In this document: positions 41,501 to 52,237 of the stretch, in pieces | Layout: every line of letters starts with the position of its first letter | Position numbering within the stretch: the stretch's first letter is position 1 | DNA from: Glandiceps talaboti | Taxonomy: Eukaryota; Hemichordata; Enteropneusta; Spengelidae | Direction: 5' to 3' | Assembly: GCF_964340395.1 (NCBI RefSeq) | Contig: NC_135550.1 | Coordinates: forward strand, 22,080,176-22,144,175 | Length of the DNA stretch: 64,000 nt | Notes under the pieces: generated by a model | The model's database searches: none | The model's input: only the letters and a program-made list of their open reading frames with translations | What the model was told of the DNA's origin: nothing | Program-made: the position numbers and the translations under genes

Positions 41501-44500
41501 TACATTTTCAGGTTCAGTCAATGTTCAATTTGTTAACCATTAAATTAAAGTAGACTGTGTAACGTCGCGTCTCTGATTTACTGTCACGAGCTTTCTCCGA
41601 TTCAACTGATTCAACGCCGAGACATCTATTTTTAGCAGTGTACAAGATTGTATTGTTCTTATGTAAATATCCAAACAAAATTGTTACTTTCTTTGACCTC
41701 TTGCCCCGTTTTCTTCGTTTCTAGTTTTCAACGTGTTTTCGTTATGCATTATATGATGTAAATAAAGTAATTTATCAATGCAATGCAATGCAATGCAGTG
41801 TATGGTTTGTGTTCATGCAGTGTGTGTGTGTGTATGGGCGACATGAACGTATCCACTCATCAAAATATGCTCGTTCCCGACGATTTATTACCGACTACCT
41901 TTTTCTGTACGTGCGAATTCGCCTTTTCAGGCATATAAATAACCACAGAATCACATTTAGAAGAAGTAGACACATATTTTGATATAATATAATAGCAATA
42001 ACCCCCTCCGAAGGCGGGTATACACTCGAATTTGGTACAATTCGCTCCATATAGCACTCGCCATTCGGCTCGTGCTATATGTCGCGAATTGTACCAAAAT
42101 CTCGTGTATACCCGCCTTCGGCGGGGGTTATTGCTTAAATTTACCATTGGTGAAAATATCTAGGCTTACAGAATTTCAACTGTTTACATCAAAGTTGGAA
42201 AAACTATGCAAAGCTGCACTATAATAATAATACATGTAATACTAATAATAATGTGGATTTAAAATGCACCTTTCCTCGGGAGAGCTCAAGGCGCTCACAA
42301 TTATTATCCCTGGCAAGGATCAATGGCAGCACAACAGCCCTTTATACTTCCTCAACTCCCTGGGGAACATACAATCCATTGCAACTACTATAACTTAAGT
42401 GCATAGGATTAAAGCATTCACATTGCAACTTCTATCCTACCAGGTCCCAAATTATACAGCTGGGTTGACAAAGGCACAATCATGGTTCAAATCTTGCCCA
42501 AGGACTTTAGCCATGCAGAAACAAAGGGCAGCGACGGGCCTCGAACCTGCAACCTGCTGATTCCAAGCCAGTCACGCTAACCATTCGCCCATCATGACCC
42601 CATTATAGAAAGAGAAAAGTTGTAAAATGAGAAATGTCAGGTACACTGTGTAGATATAACCAATATACTTACTTGATAACCAATAGAAAAATATAAAACC
42701 TGATGAGTGAGTGCATACATCTTCTGGTTAGGGCGGGTCATTATTGTCCAACATTCAGGTGTAATTGTACATGGTGGGTCTACCTCATCAGTTCCTAGTA
42801 ACTTTGACATACAACGATCACTGGCATGCTCATCTAAATCTGTACAAACAAAAACTGATGTCATTAAATATAAAAAAAAATTCATAACCACAAGATTTAT
42901 TGTTTGATAGATATGCATTAAATTACTACATCTTAGTTTTTGACTTTCTTGGTCAATCATTATCATTGTCGTTGTCGTCATGATTGCCGTCACTGCCACC
43001 ACCATTGTTGTCATCATCATCATCATCATCATCATCATCAGGGTTGTAGGTTATTTCACTGATAAGAATTTACTGTCATTGTCATGGTTACCAAGTTCAC
43101 ATTTACCTACTTATTAAATAATTCCATAAATTTGGGTAAAAATGTGAAATATCCATCAAAACTAGGCTGCTAGAAAACAATTTACAAAGACTTTGGTGTT
43201 ACCTTGAGTCCTGTCCTCAGTCTTTACTGACGATACCAAAACATCATTTAACTTTTTATGAGGTAGAAACACTCTCCATGGTGACTTCATCAGAGGTGAT
43301 AGATTGTTATAATATTTGACATCTTTCTTTTCTATATATGGTAAGGTTTTATCAGCAATAGTTTTACTTTCACTTTGTATTTTTTGGAGATTTTCCACAA
43401 TAGTTGTAGGTACATCTTGAAGTAAACCTTTACCATATTCATCTAGCAACACTGAACTTTGACCTGGATAGTGAACGAATAGAGAGATTAGTAGAGAGCA
43501 CATGTATTGGGGAATGATTGATAATGTTTAGTCAGTGGTACAGAGGCTAAATAGTCAACAACTTGAATTCTTTATTCCACTTTTAGCCCAAGACAGATGG
43601 AAAGTTCACTTCACATTGCATACTGCCATCAATCATAATATATGATGTTATTTTCAGATTAAATTTTATTTCAACAAAATTCACGAGTATTTATTTTTAC
43701 CAGTATATTTAATTCAATGCTTTCCCTCTAACCATTGCAAAAGTATCATGATAATCCTCCTTCTACAAAGGGGTACAATGTACTTGTTTGTAAAAAAACC
43801 CCCTACAACGTTGAGAAAAACAGGAATAATCTATGTTACAACCATCTTTAAGGTGACTGAACCCTTCCCATTCCCAAGAATGATTGCCATTACTACATAT
43901 AAAGAATGTATTGAATGTTAATAATGGTTGCCATGGTATCAATCAATATCACCCTGACAACAACACAGTTGTCAAGGAAAGCAACAATAACCCCTAATTT
44001 CTACCTATGTCATCAATATGTTGATTTCCTGTCAACATTTCTGGAAACTATTTCATGCCACATATTTTCCAACATAAATATAATTTCTATAGCTACCAGT
44101 TAATAATATCTAAACAACTTGTATGACTTTAACAGAACAGATCTTTTTACCAAACAATAAATCTACTTTATATATCAATACATATTGTAACAATTATTTT
44201 ACAAACGGCATATAAAAAATCAATGACATCTTTAGTCATCAGAAAATGAGACAGACAACAGAACTCTAAATTTCACTGATATATTCACATTTAAAAATAA
44301 ACAATATTAATCATTGTATTGTATTGTATCGCCTTATATTCCACTAATGTATGAATAATAAACATACTTATAGACACTAAAGTTACAATAGTGAAGGACA
44401 TTGCAAATAGCTCTAACAGAGCTAATGAGACGTCATGCCCTGTCACTTGATTAAACATTACCTCAATACAGTTTTAAGTTAATAATATTACACTCGGTAA

Positions 44501-45501
44501 GAATATATTGAAAAACTTACAAATCTGAATATTATTTGTATAACAATTAAATTCTGGAAGAAGTGTTAAAGTGATAAAACTTACATTGGTGGGATCTTTC
44601 TCTTGTGCCCATCTTACTAGCCACAATTATTGTAGGGTTACATTTTCTTTCTTAGCTTTTAAGTTAAAATATTATTCTGTAGTTTGCACTAAAAATAATA
44701 GTTATTCTTGAGTGCATACAAACCCGATACTATTCCTGGATGGTTTTCTTGCATTTCTTAGTTAATTTTATATTCTTCGACTGGTTCATTACATATTGCT
44801 AGGAATGATTTTGCATTTGCCAGTAGCTCACTAACAAAACTTTGTAAGAGGACGTATTTATATTCATTTTCTGGCTTGATAAAATGACTATACATGATAG
44901 ACGAATGCACCCCTCTTTATGAAAAAGAACTAGGTCAAAGAACCAAGTGATGTTTGTCTTGTTGCTAGGTAAAGGATTTACTTGTGTAAAATGACAGGAA
45001 AGGTGCTGGAGAAAGAAAAGAATGGCAGTTATACTACATCGAATCCTGACATGACATGATTGCGTGAGCGTCACAAAACCAAACCAAACAAAACTTACTC
45101 TCACAACTGTATATTCAGCAACTATAATACTATATATACGTCGGTGGTACACAGACAATGACGGCCTGCGTGCAAATGGTTCTGTTGATGCGGATAAACA
45201 TTGACTATTTCCATCCACTTACATGTAATGTGTTCCATTATTATATCGATTTTTAATGCGAAGTTTATAGCACAGCAACATTACACAAAATCTCGCCCTT
45301 ACCTTCCACTACCCGTAGACCGTACGTTCCATCCAAATTCATGTTCATGTACTCCGAGTCATAATATTGTACTATCTTATCCACGGCATGTAGGACTGTA
45401 TACACAGTGGTATCTGACTTCTCTTCTGTGACTTGAAACATCAATAATAAACACTGAAGTAGTATCAACATAACGCATGTCAAAGTCATACGTATCGCCA
45501 T
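34969..45501 (-). CDS. C16orf89-like: C16orf89/DUF4735-family protein with C-terminal membrane anchor
   Basis: Exons, in transcript order: 45,501-45,303; 43,463-43,203; 42,839-42,673; 40,512-40,353; 38,700-38,484; a likely missed microexon; 35,270-34,969. The N-terminus (MAIRMTLTCVMLILLQCLLL) is a signal peptide. The body shows the family pattern in order: CMSKLLGT...PCTITPEC...MT, THQVLYF, IQDMMCGAILQE, LEDLFMEQ, DFVNLEWLEKILSWQ, NGCYGD and GCEAHKTA. Vertebrate C16orf89 is a thyroid-enriched secreted protein of unknown biochemical function. Here the last exon adds a hydrophobic segment (SNFTMFLVVLSILLGAGLVV) and a basic tail (NQRRITFRQ), predicting a type I membrane protein. Joining exon 5 directly to the last exon shifts the frame, so an exon of length 2 mod 3 is required between them. 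Vertebrate relatives have a short basic stretch at this place. Confidence 0.82.
35453..35575. repeat. (GAT)n/(GGT)n trinucleotide array in intron
   Basis: Interrupted GAT units change into a pure GGT run. It lies about 180 bp from the last exon of the C16orf89-like gene, within its intron. Confidence 0.95.
36130..36620. repeat. Diverged tandem duplication of about 300 bp
   Basis: The segment around 36,150-36,310 recurs at about 36,455-36,610 with an offset of about 305 bp. Shared words are ATTCATGAAAT, ACCTTGGA, AATGTGTTTG and ATTATTTATACAA. It lies in the intron of the C16orf89-like gene. There is no coding signal. Confidence 0.7.
36729..36770. repeat. Perfect small hairpin
   Basis: GTATATCAATGTATATCAAA is followed, after one base, by its exact reverse complement. 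Further partial copies continue to about 36,806. Confidence 0.85.
37630..38020. repeat. Minisatellite with 113-121-bp period
   Basis: Four diverged units begin near 37,640, 37,760, 37,875 and 37,990. Each contains GGGCATGGTCTTGTTGC or a variant, then CATACATTTTTTGAATCTTT and a TTATCTTTG...CATCATTT segment. It runs into another dispersed repeat at 38,020-38,170 that includes a CGCCCTAATTTGCATAT word. Confidence 0.85.
38020..38175. repeat. Dispersed repeat with a related copy near 46.15 kb
   Basis: The words ACCAAGTTTCAACCCC and TTTTTCGCCCTAATTTGCAT at 38,090-38,166 correspond to ACCAATGTTTCAAAAG and TTTTGCCCTAATTCGGACA at about 46,170-46,235. This indicates an interspersed family. The type is unknown. 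Confidence 0.5.
41083..41185. repeat. Small palindromic element with GTGGTAAAAT arms
   Basis: GTGGTAAAATCCCATTTTACCAC is self-complementary, and GTGGTAAAATGGG is repeated just after it. The nearby CTGATTGG word recalls other fold-back elements in this window. Confidence 0.6.
41255..41495 (+). other. Plus-strand terminal-exon-like or retrocopy-like coding segment
   Basis: After a pyrimidine-containing stretch and CCTCAG there is an open frame of about 80 codons with a Ser/Asn-rich composition (SKGVSGILYNSLGYSS..., ending SSVSGLF and TAA). It is followed by about 260 nt of UTR-like sequence with AATAAA at about 41,761 and then a TGCAA pentamer tail (41,778-41,803). It is antisense, inside an intron of the C16orf89-like gene. 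It could be the last exon of a nested gene or a 5'-truncated retrocopy with a repeat tail. The parent gene is not recognised. Confidence 0.4.
41994..42135. mobile_element. 142-bp palindromic fold-back element
   Basis: The arms start AGCAATAACCCCC and end GGGGGTTATTGCT. They contain GAAGGCGGGTATACAC and TGGTACAATTCG in inverted copies meeting at a GCTATAT-type centre. The CpG-rich content against an AT-rich background marks it as an insertion. A 2-bp TA target is possible. It is non-coding. Confidence 0.8.
42222..42603 (-). mobile_element. tRNA-derived SINE with ATT-type tail
   Basis: Read on the minus strand, it begins with a tRNA-like head: an A-box-like TGGTTAGCGTGACTGG (42,583-42,568) and a B box GGTTCGAGGCC (42,548-42,538). 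A unique body follows, with a GAGCGCCTTGAGCTC segment, ending in a degenerate TATTATTATTAG tail. It is inserted in an intron of the C16orf89-like gene in the same orientation as that gene. It is not a functional tRNA gene, because no full cloverleaf can be built past the B box. Confidence 0.82.
43008..43040. repeat. (ATC)n microsatellite
   Basis: A short ATC run, intronic, next to degenerate GTC/GCC triplets. Confidence 0.9.
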
Positions 45502-45999
45502 TACATTACGTTGAGGTCAAAGTTCGCGTCTTGACACGAGAGGTCATCTACGGTGAGGAATGTTTATTTATTGTTGTCTAAGGATAGGCCGGTGAACGGA
45601 AATATATAAATAAACAACTACTTTGACTAATGACTGTAATAACATCTGTCGGTCAGAAGGTCGTTGCTATCAAGTTCTTGAAGTAATTTATTTTCTTTTT
45701 CATGTTGCGTTGGATGGATGGATGGATGGATAGCTAGATTCATAGATGATGGATAGGTGGACAGACAGAAAACTGGGTCAGAGAGAGGGAATTAGAAGAA
45801 ACCCCCTCCGGCGAGATAGAGACTATTGTAATTTAATTTGAATTAATTTGATTTGATTTAGTTTATTAGTTTCTTTTGATTTTTGTCTGGACCCAGACAT
45901 TACACACAAAATGTCTACCCTTGTGTATCTAGGAGTACAGGGAAGTAACAGCTAAATATATTAATTTCATAACAAACCAAATATATCATGGAGTATGGT

Positions 46000-46052
46000 A
46001 GACCATGGAGGTATTAGGGGAGATTTCCCCTAGTATAATACCTCCATGGTCT
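46000..46052. repeat. 53-bp perfect-arm hairpin
   Basis: The 17-bp arm AGACCATGGAGGTATTA and its complement enclose GGGG...CCCC. It would form a strong stem-loop. Confidence 0.85.
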
Positions 46053-46571
46053 GGCAGATCAGACATGAGTGAGGCCATCAACAATCAATTAATTCAACTT
46101 TTGAGTCTTTTTGTTTAGATTAATTCTTCATCTTGACACTTTAAGAATGCTTCTAACCAAATGTCAAGTCAATCTGACCAATGTTTCAAAAGTTTTTTGG
46201 CCCAAAATAACTTTTTTTTTGCCCTAATTCGGACAAATTTGCATCCACTATTTCTTGCGAGACTTCACAATTTTTGCAATTTTATTATTTTATTCTCAAA
46301 TATGTAAAAAAGTTTAGGATCAGTGTGAAAAACTAGGTGGGGTCAGGTAACAAGAACCAAACGACTTTTTTTTTTTAAATTTTAGGCCTTATCTACATGC
46401 ATATAGGCAGATAGAGACAGAGAGACAGAGAGGGAGGCAGGCAGGCAAGCAGACAGACACATCATATATTCACTAGGTCAGTCTCTTTTTTTTAGACAAA
46501 ACAAAAGAATTACTTTTACTGCATGCATCATAACAAAATACTGATCTGTTTTTACACGTTTACTGTAATAC

Positions 46572-46670
46572 GTTACCCTCCCCCATGTTATCTAGGTTAC
46601 CCTCCCCCATGTTATCTAGGTTACCCTCCCCCATGTTATCTAGGTTACCCTCCCCATGTTATCTAGGTTA
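46572..46670. repeat. 24-bp minisatellite, four copies
   Basis: Four head-to-tail units of GTTACCCTCCCCCATGTTAT plus CTAG. The last copy has lost one C. Confidence 0.95.
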
Positions 46671-46919
46671 CAAAAAGAACTGTTGACAACGACAAATTGT
46701 TAAAGGATGATTCTGCAATGTTTACTCAGATAAAGAAACTCAACAATTACTTGCAAGTAGTACACATATAACTATATAGGCATTGATGATTGGACATACA
46801 AAGACAAAAATAATAAGTGTGAGTGGCTTACTCTCAGTTTATGTTTTTTAAAATCATTTTTTAAATTTCAGAATGATGATAATTTGAAAGCATAGCACTC
46901 TCTGTTCATATCTCATTAA

Positions 46920-47265
46920 AGTGGCCATATGGATGAGAATTTGGTATTTATTTTGGATTTTTATTTGATAAAACAGCTTCACTATGTTTTTCTACTTGAA
47001 AAAATAATGTGAAATAACATATACCAAGTCCATGTTCATAACTCAATACATTGCAAAATGATGCAAAAAGTGCAAAAAGTTTGTTATTGTACGTACAATA
47101 ACACACATTTTACACATTGTTTAATGTTTTGCCGTTTATTGAGATGTGAACATGGACTTAGTATATGTTATTTCACATTATTTTTTCAAGTAGAAAAACA
47201 TAGTGAAGCTGTTTTATCAAATAAAAATCCAAAATAAATACCAAATTCTCATCCATATGGCCACT
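46920..47265. mobile_element. 346-bp fold-back MITE flanked by TTAA
   Basis: It starts AGTGGCCATATGGATGAG and ends with the exact complement. The outer 105 bp or so of the two arms are almost identical, and similarity continues to a palindromic centre TGTTATTGTACGTACAATAACA-like segment. TTAA lies immediately outside both ends (46,916-46,919 and 47,266-47,269), the target duplication typical of piggyBac elements. It has no coding capacity, so it is non-autonomous. The high arm identity suggests recent movement. Confidence 0.9.
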
Positions 47266-47439
47266 TTAAACCATCAACATCTTCACAAAATGTTCTAACT
47301 AGTAAACATCAACTACATCATCAAAAAATTTATTTTGATTATGGTAGTATAAACTAGTCTGTAAGATAATAATCTTCATGTATACTGGATAGTTCTTTAA
47401 GTATATAAACACTTATCTCCCAAGAAGTCAAGTGAGGGC

Positions 47440-47614
47440 CATCCCTCATGGGTTCAGTGTTAATGCAGGAGGAAAACCTGCGTTGTCCGGTAGAGTTAAA
47501 CTGAACGACAGTCTTCTTACTTATACAGTAAATTTAATCAAACCCTGAATGTGTCAAACCCTGACCACAGTGGTAAGAAGCAAGTGGTTTAACCACTCGG
47601 CCACCGACAACCCT
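47440..47614 (-). mobile_element. Degenerate tRNA-like SINE remnant
   Basis: On the minus strand, TGTCGGTGGCCGAGTGGTTA matches the 5' half of a Ser/Leu-type tRNA including its A box. The expected B box is decayed (GGGTTTGACACATTC). The remaining 110 bp are of unknown origin. It is not a functional tRNA. Confidence 0.55.
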
Positions 47615-48090
47615 AAGATACAATGTGTAGTGCCATGCCTATCAACCAGCAGAGAGAAGACTGATTTGGTTTGGATGACATGACATATCTTATAGTCTAA
47701 CATTAAACATACTAATGACAAGACATGCTACACTTGATGGAAATTTATCAGTTATTACATCTATCAAATTTTACTTGACATCATCATAGCTCCATAAATC
47801 TAATTCCAGAGAAGACACTAATTTTCATTTGATCAAAAAAGATTACAGTTGCAAATACAGTTCACATTCAAGTCATCATTAATACTGAAATTGATGGATA
47901 AATAAGATGTACAGATATTTACAATCCAGAAATGATATGTGGAAAAGTTTGAGTACAAAGTGAAGTACGAAATGTATTAAAATTCAGTATAAACATATAT
48001 TGCAAAGGTCAAGGGTATAAGGTCAAAGGTGAAAATAATCTCCATGTAGTCATGGAAATTGCAGAAAGTAAGTATTTATGTTTGCTTTAA

Positions 48091-50397
48091 TTACTGGTCT
48101 TTACTCTTGACATTCAAGGCAGCAATATTCATGTTATTCTGAGGTGTTAAATAGGCACTGATTCGATCTGTTATGACACCAGGGAGTAATGAAAGTATAC
48201 CATACAAGGTATACATCATTCCACATTGGTATTTGGATTTTGGTTTTAGTGACAATAGTGCATCAGTTACTGAGTCTGCAATGGTTGACAAATCAACCAT
48301 TGACACTGAGGGCGCTAGTCTAGCAAAGGTCTCTTCTACCATGTTGTTGAAATAATCATCGCCGTACAATTCTCGTTGATCCTCTGTCACTTCTTCTAAA
48401 ATAAATTGCTGGAAATTTTCTTGCTCTGATTTGGAAATCAAATCTGAGAAAAAAATATAAATATGGTTTAATAATACCCTTTTTTTTGTATTTAAAAGAT
48501 TTTTATTGGAGTGTAAAAAGTTATACATAACAGGTTTTTACAGTATCTGGATAAAACACAAAAGGATTTCTTTACTGAAATTCAAACTTAGTTTTCTATT
48601 CCCTACATAATGCTAGGTCTTGGACAATGTGTTTTAGATAACTTCCCCATTTCTTTATGTGTGAGTTGAGCTTATGTCTCCTATTTGCAATATTATACTC
48701 AATTTTCTGTATTGATTGTACATAATTCTTATATGCTCTAAAGTCCAATGTCTCTTTCTTACATCAACAAATGTAGATATATATCTCTTGCCAAGCACTA
48801 TAAGAATATTTACAAGACATGATAAAGTTGAATCTCCAAGGATTATTTGCCAATCTTTTGGTCACAGAATAAGCGGAGCAATGTCTCTTCTTCATTCTTA
48901 CAGAATGTACACAGTGGATTGTCAACTTTTGGTGGTTTCATTTTACACAGTTTAACATTTGTGAATAAAATACTATGTAATATCTTGAACTGAAATTCTC
49001 TAAGTTTTGTGTCTATAGTAATAGGTTAATACCCTTAACTTTATATAAATATCGTTAATACCATTCACTTAATATCACTGACAAACTTTAACTAATAGTG
49101 TGTGAATATACATGCTGTAACAGTTGAAATCGAGGGACATCTGTTTCCTTATCTATTTAATATATAGTGAAATGACCTAATTATCTCAATATATTCATAT
49201 TTTGGACATAAAAGACATTTTAAAAATCAAAAGACGAAACTATGTTACCTGTCTCCCTAAGTGGTGGTTTGATAACAGATACACCAACTCCCCATTTCTT
49301 CATTTCCAACCTTAAGACATCACTGAACCCTTCAATTGCATGCTGGGACATTGTGTAAGCAGCTGTGCCTTGTGTTATGAAGTTACCTAGGTAACAATAA
49401 ACACAAACAATTCAAATACTGGTGGCTATTTTACACAACAAGGATACAGATAAACATATATAGAAATATCAGGTTTACAGCCATTTTTAATAAACTGTTA
49501 TTATGTCTCAATCAATCAAAGACTTCATTGCATAGAACATCATTGGTTTGTAGAAGCTTTGCAGTCAACTGTGTCTGTACTCTGTGTTAAAGATCAGATA
49601 TGTCATGCCTCCCTTATAGCTAGCACTCACATCAGACCACTGAAGGTGGAACGATACGACAGCACTCGCATCAGACCATTGAAGGCAGAACGATATGACA
49701 GCATTCACATCAGACCATTGAAGCCTAGCGGAATGTTACGACAAATATCTTAGCCTACTGTCTCGATCTGTGACCTATCATAGACTTCATATGTTAGTTA
49801 TTTTGTTACTGTCAGCTGTTGTGCCATATTATACCACACAGCTTGATAGTACAGAAGTGTTGTTAAAGGTTTAATGATAACATACAAACTACCTATGTTT
49901 TGTTTGTTGTTGCAAACATTTGAAAAATATTGTTTGTTTTCAGGCACAAAATATTGCACTAAATTCTAAATGCTGTAAAAAAATATGTTTTGCTAAAATT
50001 ACCTGCATAAGTAAAGTTGATGAATCGGCCTCCTATCTGTCTGATGAGAGGAATAAATTCTTTACAGACACGAATTTGTCCCATAGTATTCAGTTCAAAC
50101 TCTTGCTGGAGGTGCTTCAATGGAAACATTTCAAATTCTGCCACATGTACAATAGACACTGTGTTTACAACACCCCATAGGTAGACTGAAATAAATAAAT
50201 AAATAAATAAAGACAACTTTCATTGCTCCATGGTAACATTTGCAATGGAAACTGTTTTTTTACAATACCGCAAATGTACACCGAAATAAATAAATAAATA
50301 AATAAATACATAAACAGATTTCATTGGTTGATCAACTCAGTATCACATGATGCAGAACAGTGCAACATCTGCACACCTAAATAAAAGTACGCGCACA

Positions 50398-50445
<48 letters not shown>

Positions 50446-52237
50446 TGTGTCTGTGTGTGTGTTTGTGAGTGTGCGGTCAAAATATTCACAATCGCTGGAC
50501 TCTAATCATTTCAACCACTATGAGAGCTTACTCTGAGAATAAAATAAAATTTGAAACTAAAATTTAATGCATCTCTTTCAGTTCAAAATGCTATAGCACC
50601 ATAGCTACATTCAAAAGTAGAACTTTGCACAAAATATATAGTTTTATGTGATACTATACATTTCCCTACTGTAGTCAATCTGACTCTCGAATCATATGTG
50701 ACAACACCTAACCCTCCCCACTTAGTAAACTTTTAAATGATTTTTTTTGTGTCATTTTTTTTTCTTATGCTTGATGTAAAATGAATTTGAAGCAAAATAT
50801 CAAGTGAGAGATCAGTTTTAACAAAGAATATTTACCTCCGTCTTCAAGATTCTCCATGACAAAGTCAACAGCCTCTGAAATATCATCAGCATTTACTACA
50901 TCCAATGCTATGGTTTTTAGTCTTTCTGAGGCCTGGGATTTTAACTCTTTGGCCCCATTTCCATCTAAGGAAGCGCAGCCAGCAAAAACCTGGAAACCTA
51001 ATTTATCTAAATGACATGCCAAGGAAAATCCTATGATTCCAGTGTCACAACCTACAAAGAAGAGAGGAAAGTATTTTCAGTGATGATGCATAATACAAGC
51101 CTGATGGGTTAACTCATTTTATGTGGTTTTTGTATCTGTTTAGCTGATGAGTTTTATCTATCAAAAGATTAAGTGTCTCTATGGAATGTTCGATTATCAG
51201 AGAAATGTATATTTTCACACATTGTGCATGCTTTTCTCTAGCAAGTAAAGTTTAATGTCAGTAAAAAGATTTTTAAACATCTGCTTTTAAAACCGTAAAT
51301 GAAAAAAGTCCTATAAAATGAAAATTGCAACATTATGTCATATAAATTGAAAATTTGAATATAAAAATTATCAACTAATTTCTGAACACAGCCTGTTGGG
51401 ATTTGAATTGAGTCAGGCAGTCTATTCCATCAATATTATACTAAATTACTAGAACTGAGAAATTGATTGAAATAATTAATAGAAACAAGTTGTAAATTGT
51501 CAACCCACCTGTGATCAGGACAGCTCTCCTTTCTACTGTTAGAAGAGGGCGTGGTAATTGATAGTACAGGGCAGCAAAGATGGCACAATACACCAACATA
51601 CCAATAAATACATTAAATATCGCATTGCATAAAACGGCGGCTACACACAGCACGGCCAAACATCGACTCAACGTTCTGGTGTCAACTCTTACAATATCTC
51701 GAAGATTTCTCATCAATATATAAAGGAGAAAGAACACTCCAAGAGTTGCATAGCTATTTAGGGTGTATTCTCTCGGTGGATTCTTTGATGTTTCACTTGC
51801 CTGTTGTAGCAACTGCTTCCTGAAATTAAATATTCCGTAATCGATATTTATATGTTTATTTTTAAAAATTACACAATTTACTTTGGGTGACAATGTTCGT
51901 CTTTCCCCTATTTGGTGGGACGATGCAACAGTAAAAATGGTCTATGTGTGCGTTAGTCTCGAACTGTCTGTATTCAATACGACAAACGGCGTACTCAAAC
52001 ACACAAAGACTGCACTAATTAATTCTCATAAATTTGATGTGTACCGTTCTGTTATTATGCTCCGTCCATTGATGTGATATTGTAATTTACACGAAGGTCA
52101 TGGATGAACTTCAAAATATTTGTAAAGATATTTATTTTCACGCTATTCCTAATTATTCACTAATTCTACAACATATTTGCACATTAACCATTTGTATCCA
52201 AAGATTCCAAAAGCACAACTTACCTGTAGCTGTCCAT
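48091..52237 (-). CDS. SDR9C-like membrane protein, predicted pseudoenzyme
   Basis: Six exons join in frame: 52,237-52,224; 51,819-51,509; 51,051-50,836; 50,185-50,003; 49,386-49,249; 48,443-48,091. They give 404 aa, the length of HSD11B2 and close to HSD17B2. Residues 28-41, 58-77 and about 77-91 are hydrophobic membrane segments, as in those ER enzymes. The dehydrogenase fold follows, with clear similarity to the HSD17B2/BDH1 group (GFQVFAGC, LWGVVN, FSDVLRLEM, GVGVSVIKP). The active-site motifs are altered. TGxxxGxG reads TGCDTGIIG with one extra residue (108-116). NNAG is NTVS (188-191). The catalytic Ser is Tyr240 (or Thr239). YxxxK is Y252-TMS-Q256. PG is PP (282-283). The reading frame and splice phases are fully maintained, so the gene is under constraint but probably lacks NAD(P)-dependent oxidoreductase activity. 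Confidence 0.88.
49622..49740. repeat. 38-39-bp tandem repeat, three copies
   Basis: Units begin at 49,622, 49,661 and 49,699, sharing AGCACTCACATCAGACCA and GAACGATACGACA. It lies in the SDR intron between exons 4 and 5. Confidence 0.9.
50195..50466. repeat. (AAAT)n runs and a (GT)n microsatellite
   Basis: Two AAAT runs (about 50,187-50,209 and 50,284-50,309) and a GT run (50,400-50,462) lie in the intron between SDR exons 3 and 4. Confidence 0.9.

Larger units (their letters stand above)
45502..48090. other. Intergenic region with MITE, SINE remnant and minisatellite
   Basis: This lies between the 5' end of the C16orf89-like gene and the 3' end of the SDR gene, both on the minus strand, so it should hold the C16orf89-like promoter near 45.5-45.7 kb. 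No TATA box is convincing. Its recognisable contents are listed separately. No additional exon was seen. Confidence 0.5.

Noticed and set aside
42538-42590. Functional tRNA gene
   Set aside because: A and B boxes are present but no acceptor stem pairs, and the sequence continues into a SINE body.
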